From Rehmannia glutinosa (lineage: Eukaryota > Streptophyta > Magnoliopsida > Lamiales > Orobanchaceae): DNA of 64,000 nucleotides. Below the pieces are notes generated by a model. It had not been told where the DNA came from. It saw only the letters and a program-made list of their open reading frames with translations, and did no database searches. The position numbers were made by a program, and so were the translations under genes. The stretch lies in assembly GCA_016081115.2 (NCBI GenBank), contig CM071925.1:14054441-14118440 (forward strand). Reading direction: 5' to 3'. Every line of letters starts with the position of its first letter. Position 1 is the stretch's first letter. This document shows, one piece after another, positions 1 through 9,954 of the stretch.

Positions 1-65
1 GAAAAATCTAAAAATCGAAAAAAATTTATTCACCCCCTAGATTTTCGTAGCCACTTGGACTAACA
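1..65 (+). mobile_element. 3' tail of a SIRE-A copia LTR
   Basis: The last 35 bases match the LTR ends at 5165, 12484, 17068 and 21944, including the terminal GGACTAACA. No TGGTATCAGAGCC primer site follows, so this is the end of a 3' LTR or solo LTR whose body lies before the window. Confidence 0.85.
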
Positions 66-66
66 C

Positions 67-217
67 TAACTATGGAATCATAATATAGTAATTATGTAAT
101 AAGAATGTACTAATGTGCAATCATAATTTAGTAAATATGCAATAAGAATGTAGTAACTATGTAATCATAATATACTAAATATGCAATCACAATGTACTAA
201 CTATGCAATCGTAATCG
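67..217. repeat. 22-bp tandem repeat, about seven copies
   Basis: Seven consecutive units of 20 to 22 bp follow the pattern TAA(A/C)TATGCAATCA-TAATGTAC. They begin just after the LTR tail. Units alternate slightly (ATAAG versus ATCAT), so the higher-order period may be 44 bp. No coding potential is visible. Confidence 0.8.
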
Positions 218-408
218 TTTGCTGCTCAAATGAAATCGCCTTTTGATAAGTAAATCGACAAATTTTGGGTGTGTTTTAGCATTCTTTTTGTAGTCTGAAA
301 AATTTCTACGAATAAGGATGAACAAAGAAGAAGGAGTAGGTATGTGAGGCCGGATTTTTACTTAGCTCTAACTTATAATATTTCCGGATAATGTACTACA
401 TGGCCAAG

Positions 409-3029
409 TGTCACAATATTATTATTAAGAAAACATTACCTTAATTTCGAAAATTCTTAATATCTAATAACTAAATTTTCTTCTACTTTATTTTATTTAA
501 ATTCAGGATTGGCACTCCTGAGCACTAATCGGAAATATTAACTCCTAAATTTATAATTTCAATAACTCATACACTAGAATTCTATTAAACCCAACTACAA
601 AGATTAAGTGACTTATCATAAGAGATAGAAATAAGAGTTTGGCTTATATAAGAAAATTAGGTTATAAAGGGATGATAAGGAGGATTAGAGATGGATAATA
701 GGACTCAACTATCACCAGTGTAAAAAAAAAATAATTGGAGGAGGAAAAGGGATGGTGGACGGCCAGAGGGGAAGGAGGGAACAAGTCATTTAATCTTGAC
801 ACCCTCATTGCAAGCATGCAAGCCTTCATATCATTCCATGCAACCTTTACACTCCCAAGACAAACTCTTACCATTCCCACACAAACATGAGCCACCATTT
901 TCAAGCCCCAAAAACAACTCACTTGAGTACCTAGTTTAGGAAGGGGGCCAACCAAGAGGGGTGATAAAGGAGGGGGACTTCATCATTTTCTCACACCACT
1001 TCTTCCTCTACCACTTAGCTATCTCACAAATAAAACACAACTACTCCTCCCTCAAACCTCCTAAGGATCGAATATTGAAGAAAAAAAGGTAAAGAATTCC
1101 TTTTATTTCTTCCTTTCAACATTCTTCCTAAAAACTCAAGCCTTTTCCCTTATAGCCTTTAACTTGAAATTTTATCTCTTGCAACTAGAAGGAGAAGGAT
1201 CACAAATTATAGGGTGAAAGAGCTTCAAGGTTGTGATTTAGAAAGACTATCAAGAAGTAAGAAATGTAAAGAACCTCCTAGGTTAAAACTCTTCCTTATT
1301 TCCTTTTTGTCACCATTTTTCTTTCACATTTTGACACCCAACTCTCCACCTAGGCGCTGCCCTAAGAGCTTTGGGACCTTGAGAAGGGGATACCAAGGGA
1401 GAAACACCACCTAGATCATCCTTACTACCAAAGCAAAGAGGTGGGTGAAAATTTTTACACAACTCTCTCGTTATTTTTATGCATAAAAAGCATGTTATGT
1501 GACTTAGCATTATGTACAAAATTTTTGTATAAATTTTCAGTATTTTGTTCTAAAGATTTTCAAAAAAATAACATAGTATGATTTTACTTGCAAAAGATAG
1601 TCAAAATTGCTCTTTATTATGCTTTTAAGTGCTTTATTATTATGCATGTCCAAATAATTTAGAAATGTGCATAAATTTATTATTACATATATATATTCTG
1701 GACTTGGGACTTGATAGAGAAATTTCAAACTTGTGTAATTTTTGCAATTATTGCAAAATATAGGGCTAAAATCATAAATAATAAAAATATAAAGGACCTC
1801 TCTGAAAATATGAATTTTGGACCCTAAAATACTGTAAATATGATATATTAAGTGACTCATAAAATTAGAGACCATCCGGGTCAAGTAAATGCAATAAAGG
1901 ACTAACTAGGCACTAAAATGATAATTTTAAGAACTTAAGGGATCCCACTGTAATTTTTGAAAAATAGGACAGTCACTGCCCCAATACATATACTGACTTA
2001 TTTTAATAATATTTGGACCCTTAGTTCAAACTTCATAAAATCGGACTTGAAATGAGTTCTTAACAACAAAATAAATTTTGGGCCAAAATTGAAAATTTTC
2101 GAAAATGGGGTGCTTAACCTGAGAATTTTCTAAAACTGTTTTTACATCAATATAATATTGTCCTAAAAAAAATTAGACTTGGAATCTCATTAATACCCTT
2201 CCCGGTTTAAGAGATACTTATTTTTAATGTATCCGATCAAAAATATAGTTTTTGAAAAAATTAAGGGCTAATCTGCCAATTTCAAAACTTTGACCACGGG
2301 ACTATGAAATTATAACTGTTTGGAATTTTTAGAAAATTTAGGAACTGACCTTGCCTCTTTTCGAGTCCGGGATCACAACTTCTTGAATTTTAAAATCCGA
2401 TAAAAAAATACCTTTCTTAGTAAAGGGATGTTTTTTTAAAATTAAAATTAATAATGACCTAGAAAATTCATATTTTCAAAATTCAGTTTACTTATAGTAA
2501 TTTTAGATATATTTTATAGTTATTCAACGAAAATTTAATTTAATTATGATCCAAGTTATTAGTTGGGATTTCTCACCCGAATAATTACACCAACAATAAG
2601 GCGACTTCCTAGCCTGAATAATATGTAATATTATAATATGGACTTCTGCATAATATATCGAACCAAATAACATATCTGGCTAGATTATCCACCCGGTAAC
2701 TAGACCATGAATTTGAACTTGGTTAACTCAATACCGGATAATGTGTGTCTATGAACACTCCGATTTTTCTGACTGACTTGCTCATCGTTCGAATGAGCTA
2801 ACTTATGATTGTGTCTGTGGAATTGATAAGTCGTGTATGGGATGGATAGCTCGGCTGCAACGTATCATCCCCCATCGTCCAAATCTCAACCTCGAGCCAG
2901 ATAGGAGAGCCTGGCGGGCAATTGGATCGTAGAAATGGGTATAATCATGATTATGACGATCTCTAGGTTTAGTTGGCCCCACTATAGAGACGTCGTGTCT
3001 TCTGGGATAACGGTTATGGCTCTATCCAC
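409..3029 (+). mobile_element. Left part of a long Ty3/gypsy 5' LTR (left end uncertain)
   Basis: This non-coding AT-rich stretch runs into SIRE-A copy 1 and appears to resume at 12485, where it ends in a clear LTR terminus plus primer site at 13137. I place the left end near TGTCAC at about 409 because the LTR ends in GTGACA; this is inference, since no complete second LTR is available. An LTR of about 3.3 kb would fit Tekay/Del-type chromoviruses. A 125-bp part (889-1013) recurs at 21945-22067. Short ORFs here, such as one on the minus strand at 662-955, look like chance. Confidence 0.55.
889..1013 (+). repeat. Repeat R, copy 1 (matches 21945-22067)
   Basis: The segment starting TGAGCCACCATTTTCAAGCC recurs with small indels immediately right of SIRE-A copy 2. 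Both copies share the run through ACTTCTTCCTCTACCAC. It probably marks a second copy of the gypsy LTR. Confidence 0.8.
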
Positions 3030-3610
3030 TGTTACATAAATATTTTTATCGTAATTTGATGATTTTATTTAACTGAGTTTTTCACCAAAACATGTCCCTA
3101 AATGTTGTCTAAATACTCCTAATCGATTTAATTTATTTTTACTAATTTTTTAGAGTATTTCTTGAAGTTTATTTTTGACAAAAATTGGACAATACTTCTA
3201 TTTTGAGACCAACCGGTCGCCCTAGAGGGCAACCTGTGCCTGAAAGTTTGATTTCTAAATAGAAAAGAGACAGAAGATTTCTACTGGAGGTCGATCGGTC
3301 GACCTAGACGTCAACCGATACCTGTGTTGAACAAAAAAACGAAAAAGCTTTACATCTCAAAAAGAAGGGTTGGACCGGTCTAACAAATGGCCGACGGTGG
3401 AAGCCCACTTGGACCGTCCACCTAGTCATTTTTGAGTTACAATTTGAATTTCATGTTAGAGGTTGACTGGCCGACCTAAGGTTTTATCAGTAAACTATCC
3501 GTTGCACAGCAGACAACTTTTCATGATTCTAAGGAATTTATTTCTAACAGCTATAATTTCCATTTGATTTGTAATTTTTATAGATTTCAATCTCCAAGGA
3601 GAAGCCTATG

Positions 3611-4521
3611 TGATGTGAATCCAGTCAGAAGGATTCGGGCAACACCAAATGCAAGCTATCTCGAGTTCTTGAAGACTATGTAATTGAGTTCTTGAGTTCT
3701 TGTATTTGTTTATCATATATTAGGTGTTGATTTTCGTTGTTTTGAGTCATTTGAGTGGCCGTTTTGATGTTTTGGAGGTGAAATAAACCTTTAAGGTCGC
3801 GTCTTAAGTTGATATTTCGAGTTTGGGACGAGCAGGTGTCAAGTTCGACTTGACGCACAGGCAGCCCGTACGTATGAGCATGGCGCGTGTGCCTATGTGA
3901 ACAAAAATAGGGTGTTCAACTTGACGCACGGGCAACCCGTGCGTATACACATGGTCCGTGCATCTGTGCGAGTTTAGCACTGGCAATGTTTAGTATTTGG
4001 GCCATAACTTTCTCTACAAAATTGGTATTGGGTTGATTCAAGTTGCTATGGAACGCTACAAGAAAAGGCTAAAACTATTATAAAGACATCAAGAACAGAT
4101 TCGAAGATCCTTTATGCGTAGTTTCGCCCACACTTGAATCTTGACTGCGATTAAGTTTCCTTTTTGGGTTTGGACTTCTTTTCCTTTCTAGTTTATTTAG
4201 GGTTTGTTTTGAGTCGCCTATATAAGGAAAAACACTTTGTTTATTTTGAAGAGCATAACAACTTTGATATTGAATATTGAATTGAGATTTTTCTCTCCAA
4301 CCCTTTGAGTTAAGAGCTTCAAGATTGTTCATCTTGTTGCGAATTCTGACTTATAAAACAAACTTCCACATTTGTTTGTGGCGTCTACGCATATCGAGGT
4401 TCCTACTTTACTAAGCAACGGGTCGAGGTTTCCACCATCTTTAACCGAACTAGTGAAGATCTTGGGTTAACAACATATTGTTGTTTGGGTTGTATACATG
4501 TTGTTGCTACGGTTCACATCA
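3611..4521 (+). mobile_element. Solo LTR nested in the SIRE-A 5' LTR
   Basis: A 911-bp unit starts TGATGTGAATCC and ends GGTTCACATCA. It is flanked by the perfect duplication CTATG (3606-3610 and 4522-4526). The 3' LTR of the same element lacks it, so the empty site is visible at about 11840. TG...CA ends, a short terminal inverted repeat and a 5-bp duplication identify a solo LTR. A TATATAAGG box at 4219 suggests plus orientation. The source family is not otherwise in this window. Confidence 0.9.
4219..4227 (+). promoter_or_regulatory. TATA box of the nested solo LTR
   Basis: TATATAAGG lies about 300 bp before the end of the solo LTR, a usual place for an LTR promoter. Function is inferred from position only. 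Confidence 0.5.
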
Positions 4522-4553
4522 CTATGTCTGAAAATCAAATTCAAGACCTCTTC

Positions 4554-4561
4554 TATAAATA
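4554..4561 (+). promoter_or_regulatory. TATA box of the 5' LTR, SIRE-A copy 1
   Basis: TATAAATA is conserved at the same LTR position at 11873 and 21318. The nested solo LTR ends only 32 bp upstream, so the original upstream promoter sequence has been pushed more than 900 bp away. Confidence 0.65.
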
Positions 4562-5167
4562 GATGAAGGATTGAAGCAACAAGATACAACAACACAAGCA
4601 ATACAAACACAAGCAAACTTCTTGTTCTTCACTTTTATATTCTTGTTGTATTTAGCCTAAGTCTTTCACTTGAACATCTTGAGTACTAGGCTTGATTCTT
4701 GATTGCACTTGCACTTCAAAGTTGTATACTTCATTAGAGTTGTAATCTTGAATTATTTTCAATCATCCAAAACAAGACATCCTTGTTAAGTATTCTTGTG
4801 GTAAGAGCACACTTGGGTGATTTTAGGTGTTGAAGAGTGTGGTACCCTTCATTGGTGTAAGAATATTGTGGTAATCTTCATAGGTGGTGTTGTAAGAAGA
4901 GTGAGGTGTTCTTCAAGGTAAAGGTTGCAATAGTTTGGTATATATTAATAAATCTTTTTTCTTTTTCGAAATCCATTTCGAACATATCGGGGTGGTAGAA
5001 GATTAGGGCCTAGGTGGGTTGAACTTCTATAAATCAACGTGTGTTGTTTACATTCCCGCACTTTCATTTTCGTTATCATTCTTACATTCGAAAAAGTGGG
5101 CAAAAATAAAAAAATTGGCATAATCTATTCACCCGTCTAGATTATCGTAGCCACTTGGACTAACAAG

Positions 5168-5180
5168 TGGTATCAAAGCC
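5168..5180 (+). other. Primer binding site, SIRE-A copy 1
   Basis: TGGTATCAAAGCC lies two bases after the LTR end. It differs by one base from TGGTATCAGAGCC, the complement of the 3' end of plant initiator tRNA-Met used to prime reverse transcription. Confidence 0.9.
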
Positions 5181-5229
5181 AAACTCTTTGGCAAGCTCGT
5201 TCTACATTGCGAGTAAAGAGGAAAGATCC

Positions 5230-6495
5230 ATGGCTACAAGCGAAAGCTACCTCACCACCGGTGCCTCCACTACCAATCCACCACTATTCGACGCCAACAA
5301 CTATGCCTTTTGGAAAGATCGAATGGATTGCTTTCTACAAGGGTGCGGGTTCGATATTTGGAATGCATTTATTGAAGGAATAGCCCAACCAACCAAGAAA
5401 TTGGAGAATGGCATCTCGTTCCTCAAGAGCTTCAAGGAATTTGACGATAATGATAAGAAGTCATTTTCTCTAAATGGTAAGGCCTTGAATATTTTGCATT
5501 GTTCTCTTACCGCCACTGAGTATAATCGCATTAGAGGAATAAGGTCCGCACATGAAGTATGGGTAAAATTGGAAACTATTTATGAGGGTACAAAGAAAGT
5601 TAAACAAGCAAGTAAAACCATGCTTGTTAAAGACTTTGAAAACTTCATTATGCTTGATAGTGAAAATATTTCAAAAATGGTGGAAAGGCTTGACAACATA
5701 GTTAATCCTCTTGTGTCACTTGGAAAAGTCATCTCCGAAGAAGACAAGGTAACTAAGGTTTTAAATGCTCTCCCCGGTTCATGGTCCGAAAAGGTGACGG
5801 CAATCACGGAAGCTCAAAATCTCGAAACTCTCAAGTTTGACAAGCTTATTGGAAATCTTCTCATCTACGAACTATATCTTAAAGAGAGGAAAAATTCCAA
5901 ACCATCCACCTCTCAATCGGGTATGCAATCTATTCCTGAAAACTTGGCATCTTCTTCTAATAATTCATATTATGCTAGTGATGAAGATGATGAGGAGACG
6001 ATTGCCCTTTGTCCAAAGTTTGCCAAACTCGTAAATAAAAATAAGGCAAGAAAGTCGAGAGACAACTCATGTTTCAAATGCCTAAAACCCGGGCACTACA
6101 TAGCAGATTGCCCGAAATTAGCGGAGGAGGAGCAAAAGAAGAAGAAATCTTTTCCCAAGAAGAAAGCTCTAAATGCGAAAGCAAAAACATGGGATGAGCT
6201 CCTTGCCACATCCGATGAGGAAGAAGAAGTCGAACATGGTCTGATGGCTATAGACGATGAAAACAATGATGAACGCTCTAATTCTTCATCTTCTTCTTTA
6301 GTTGATGAACTACAATGTGACTATGATGAGTTGCAAAATAAATTTAGAGATATGATTTGCAAGTGTAAACTTTTGAAAAAGGAGTATAAAGAGCTTAAGT
6401 TGGAAAAAGAAAAATTATTTACTTCTTATGAATCTCTTGATCATGCTCATGCTATTACTCTTGCTAAAATGTATGCACTTGATTCCGAAAAATAA
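5230..6495 (+). pseudogene. copia gag polyprotein (capsid and nucleocapsid), SIRE-A copy 1
   Basis: The protein starts MATSESYLTTG; this ATG is preferred to an upstream GTG because it lies 50 bp after the primer site and fits gag N-termini. Residues about 20-220 form a UBN2-type copia gag region (FWKDRM, then YNRIRGIRSAHEVWVKLETIYEG, then LNALPGSW). A CCHC zinc knuckle, CFKCLKPGHYIADC, sits near residue 281 and would bind genomic RNA. Lysine- and acid-rich stretches and a coiled coil follow, as in the enlarged gag of Sireviruses. A TAA ends the frame at 6495, yet the same frame continues the coiled coil downstream, so the stop is probably a mutation or a decayed gag/pol boundary. Confidence 0.85.
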
Positions 6496-6891
6496 ATGCT
6501 CACAAAAGAGATTGAAAATTTGAAAAAGGATGTGCAATATTTTAATTTAAGTACGGATAAAGTTACAAAAATCCTTGGTGCACAAAGAAATGAGCATTCA
6601 AAACTAGGACTTGGTTACAAACCTTTTCAAAATGTTTCTAAGAAAAATGACCAAGCTCCAACTTTCATACGTGCTAGTAATCCTTACATTATTACTTGTT
6701 TTTATTGTGGTAAAAATAAACACTATGCAAATGATTGTAAATTGAAAAATAGTTTTAGTCATTTTTGGAGACCCAAAGGTCTCAAGACTAACCCCCATGG
6801 ACCCCAAAATTATAGGGTACCTAAAAATGATTTATTTGTATGTGCTAGGGGCTATAACAATTCCGGAAGATTCAAAATGGCTCGTGGATAG
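6496..6891 (+). pseudogene. gag C-terminus and linker to pol, SIRE-A copy 1
   Basis: It is in the same frame as gag, directly after its stop. Residues 1-20 continue the coiled coil. A second knuckle-like motif, CFYCGKNKHYANDC, follows near residue 67. Then comes FWRPKGLKTNPHGPQN, resembling the PKG-TNPQGPK stretch that precedes copia protease. The frame is lost shortly before the protease active site, which lies one frame over. Confidence 0.75.
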
Positions 6892-7249
6892 CAGGTGTTC
6901 ACTCCATATGACCAGAAAGAGAGAACTTTTTACCAACATCAAGCTCCAAGAAGAAGGCATGGTTATGTTCGGGAATGGTAAGGGAAGAATTCTTGGAAAT
7001 GGAGAAATTGATAACTCTTCTTTATCTCTTAGTAATGTTTTATTAGTTGAAGTGTTTAAGTTCAATTTCATAAGTGTTAGCCAACTTTGTGACTCAAATT
7101 ATGATGTTATTTTTAATAAAGAAAAATGCCTTATTCTAAAAAATGATAAAATTATTGTGAAGCAAATAAAAAAGACAATCTTTACAAAATTTGCACAAGT
7201 GATTTGGTTAGTCAAAATGTTTCTTGTCTTGTCACCAATAATGATTTAA
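6860..7249 (+). pseudogene. copia aspartic protease and start of pre-integrase region, SIRE-A copy 1
   Basis: The active-site neighbourhood reads WLVDSRCSLHMT, where the family has W-LDSGCS-HMTG. The catalytic aspartate is kept but the glycine of DSG has become arginine, so cleavage activity is unlikely. FISVSQLCDSNYDVIF follows, as expected before the integrase zinc domain. The frame ends at a stop at 7249. Confidence 0.8.
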
Positions 7250-7254
7250 CAAGT

Positions 7255-8318
7255 TTATGGCATAGGCAACTTGGACATGTCGGATACAAAAATTTACGAA
7301 AGATTTACAAAAAACCAACATGTAAAAGGACTACCCAAATTGAATTTTGAAAATCTTGGCTTATGTGACACTTGTCAAAAGAACAAATTAGATAAAAGTA
7401 GTTTTAAGCCCAAAAATAAAATTTCCACAACCAAGCCTCTACAACTTCTTCATTTAGATTTGTATAGGGATATTGGTACGACTAGTCTAAGTAGAAAACA
7501 TTACACTTTTGTCATAGTTGATGATTATTTCTAGATATACTTGGGCTATTTTTCTTGCAAATAAAAGCGATGTCGTTAATGAGTTTGCTAGGTTGTGTAG
7601 ACTTATTGAAAATGAAAAGAAAGATACTATTACGTCTATATGAAGTGATCGAGGTGGTGAATTTAGAGTATTATGTGAAACCAAAGGATATGCTCCCAAT
7701 TTCTCGGCTCCAAGAACACTACAATAAAATGGTGTAGCCGAAAGGAAGAATAAAACTCTTCAAGAAATGAGTCGGTCCATGCTAAATGAATTTTCACTTC
7801 CAAAATATTTTTGGGCCGAAGCCATAAGTACGACATTTTATGTTATAAATCGTGTTTACCTTTGTCCTAAGTTGAATAAAACACCATATGAGCTTTGGAA
7901 AGGAAGAACTCCAAATATTAGTTACTTCAAAATATCTAGGTATAAGTGTTTTATTTTGAATACCAATGATCAATTGGACAAACTTGATCCTAAGGCCAAT
8001 GAATGAATATTTATGGGGTACTCAACCAAGATCAAAGCATATCGGGTTTATAATAAGACTAGCATGGTGGTTGAAGAATATATTCATGTCAAATTCAATG
8101 AAGCCTCGGGTGTTGAAAGGATAACCAATGATGAAACTGATGAAGAAGATGATATTGAACCAATTGTTCCAAATGATGCTCAAAGTGATCAACCTTCCAC
8201 ATCTAATGATCAACCTTCAAATGTTCCACAAGAAGACAAAGATGATGATTCGGATCTTCCCGTTGCTCTAAAAAGGAGATCATCCAAAAGATCTTATAAT
8301 TGGGGACCCTCTAGATAA
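7255..8318 (+). pseudogene. copia integrase, broken, SIRE-A copy 1
   Basis: The zinc-binding part is recognisable as LWHRQLGH, then (one frame over) CDTCQKNK. The catalytic core starts HLDLYRDIG and includes VIVDDYF. A DRGGEF-like stretch near 7640 follows a TGA, and AERKNKTLQ is near 7740. At least four frame changes or stops interrupt it. The C-terminal piece at 8013-8318 has GYSTKIKAYRVYN and an acidic linker (DDETDEEDD-like), leading to reverse transcriptase. Copy 2 at 17091-17704 shows the intact core. Confidence 0.85.
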
Positions 8319-9230
8319 GGTTATGACTAGAAGGAAGTTTGCCGAGAAAACTCTTACTTCTCAAAAAGAGCCAAAAAAATGCAAAGGAAGCAATTGAAGA
8401 TGAAGATTGGTTTTTAGAAATGCAAAGAGTTGAATCATTTTGAAAGGAATGATGTTTGGGAATGGGTACCTTGTCCTCCATCTCAAATGATTATTGGTAC
8501 AAAATGGGTATTCCGAAACAAACTCGGTGACCAAGGCAACATCGTTCGAAACAAGGCAAAGTTAGTGGCTCAAGGGTATTGTCAAGAAGAAGGTATTGGC
8601 AATGATGAAATATTTGTACCCATAGCATGTTTAGAAGCTTGGGTGACCCCCTGGGAAGTCCTCGTGTTGCACCCCTAAAAAGAAATAGCATGTTTAGAAG
8701 CAATTCGTATTTTACCTGTCTATTCTTGTTTTAAAAATTTCAAGCTTTACTAAATGGTTGTTAAATCCACCTTTTAAAATGGTTTTATTCAAGAAGGAGT
8801 CTATATAAAACAACCTCCGGGGTTTGAAAAATTTTCAAGGCCAAATGATGTTTATAAACTTAATAAGACCTTATATGGTTTAAAACAAGCACCCAGAGCA
8901 TGGTATGATAGACTTAGCTCTTTTCTTTTGCAAAATGGATCTACAAGAGATAAAGTTGATACTACTCTCTTTGTTTTCTAAAAAGGGCAAGATCGTTTAT
9001 TAGTTCAAATTTATGTTGATTATATATATTTGGTGCTACTAATGAATCTCTTTGTAAGAAATTTTCCAAGTTAATGCAATGTAAATTTGAGATGAGCATG
9101 ATGGGGGAGCTCAGTTTCTCTCTTGGACTCCAAATAAAACAATGCCAAGAAAGAATTTATATATCTCAATCAAAGTATACAAAAGAACTTATAAAAAAGT
9201 TCAGAATTGAAGAAGGAAGGACCGTTACTA
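8319..9230 (+). pseudogene. copia reverse transcriptase, broken by a 5S rRNA insertion, SIRE-A copy 1
   Basis: Fragments include RNDVWEWVPCPPSQ, GTKWVFRNKL, KLVAQGYCQEEGI and LYGLKQAPRAWYDRL. The YVDD active site at about 9012 now reads YVDY with a frameshift. Near 8639 the frame is interrupted by a 46-bp retroposed insertion with a 17-bp target duplication. MMGELSFSLGLQIKQ and SQSKYTKELIKKF near 9110-9200 are the thumb/connection segment. The gene cannot be functional. Confidence 0.85.
8639..8684 (+). pseudogene. Retroposed 3' fragment of 5S rRNA
   Basis: Bases 8640-8676 match the last 37 nt of plant 5S rRNA as I remember it, with one mismatch (GGGTGACCCC for GGGTGACCTC), ending GTTGCACCCCT. 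An A-rich tail AAAAAGAA follows. The insertion is flanked by the perfect 17-bp duplication ATAGCATGTTTAGAAGC (8622-8638 and 8685-8701). Copy 2 lacks it at the matching place (about 18260). Short 3' fragment, A-rich tail and long duplication fit LINE-machinery retroposition of 5S RNA. It lacks the internal promoter and is not a working 5S gene. Confidence 0.9.
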
Positions 9231-9954
9231 CTCCAATGGCAACCAACATCAAGTTAGACAATGATGAAAAGGCAAGCTGGTTGATGAATCAAAGTATCGA
9301 GGTATGATTAGTAGTTTACTTTACTTAACCGCAAATAGACCCGATATTTTTCATGGTGTATGCCTATGTGCTCATTTTCAAAGCAATTCCAAAGAATCTC
9401 ATATGAGTGCCGTTAAAAGAATTTTTCGATATTTGAAAGGCACTATTTCATATGGCTTGTTTTATCCAAAGAACGAAAAAAATTCTCTTGAAGGATATAG
9501 TGATTCGGACTATGCGGAAAATATTGATGATCGCAAAAGTACTTCCAGATCATGTCAATTTTTAGGCGATTGCCTAGTATCTTGGTTTTCAAAGAAGTAA
9601 AATTGTGTACCCTTATCAATGTCCGAAGCTGAATATATTTTTGCGGCCTTTTGTGTACTCAACTTCTTTGGATAAAACCAACCTTAGCGGATTACAAATG
9701 CTCTTTTGAAAATATTCCTATTTTTTGTGATAACACTTCCACTATAAATATTGCTCAAAATCCAGTTCATCATAACCGAACAAAAACAAATTGAGGTTCG
9801 ACATCATTTTCTAAGGGATTGTGTTTCCAAACGAAAAATTGAGATGTACTTTGTTCTGTCTCAAGATCAACTCGCGGATATTTTCAAAAAACCTTTAGCC
9901 ACCGAGTCTTTTGCGTCAATTCGAGCTCGTTTAGGCATAATGCATATCGAATAA
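9231..9954 (+). pseudogene. copia RNase H and end of pol, SIRE-A copy 1
   Basis: LLYLTANRPDIFHGVCLCA, KRIFRYLKGTISYG, GYSDSDYA and STSRSCQFLGDCLVSWFSKK mark the RNase H region; a stop follows at 9600. After a short broken part containing an SEAEYI-like stretch and a DNTS segment, the frame resumes at 9751 and ends DQLADIFKKPLATESF...RARLGIMHIE. These are the standard C-terminal copia pol motifs. It would have degraded the RNA template during reverse transcription. Confidence 0.85.

Larger units (their letters stand above)
3030..5165 (+). repeat. 5' LTR of SIRE-A copy 1, interrupted by a solo LTR
   Basis: It runs from TGTTACATAAATATTTTTATC to GGACTAACA, directly before the primer site. Without the nested 911-bp insertion and its 5-bp duplication it is about 1.22 kb, against 1.29 kb for the 3' LTR. 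The difference is mostly a 54-bp duplication in the 3' copy. The TATA box is at 4554, GACCGGTC-like palindromes lie upstream, and GTGGT-loop hairpins lie at 4793-4925. Confidence 0.9.

Noticed and set aside
662..955. Minus-strand frame of 97 codons
   Set aside because: Low-complexity translation inside probable LTR sequence; part of it overlaps repeat R, which also occurs at 21945.
8639..8684. A working 5S rRNA gene
   Set aside because: Only the last 37 nt are present; no internal control region and no upstream part.
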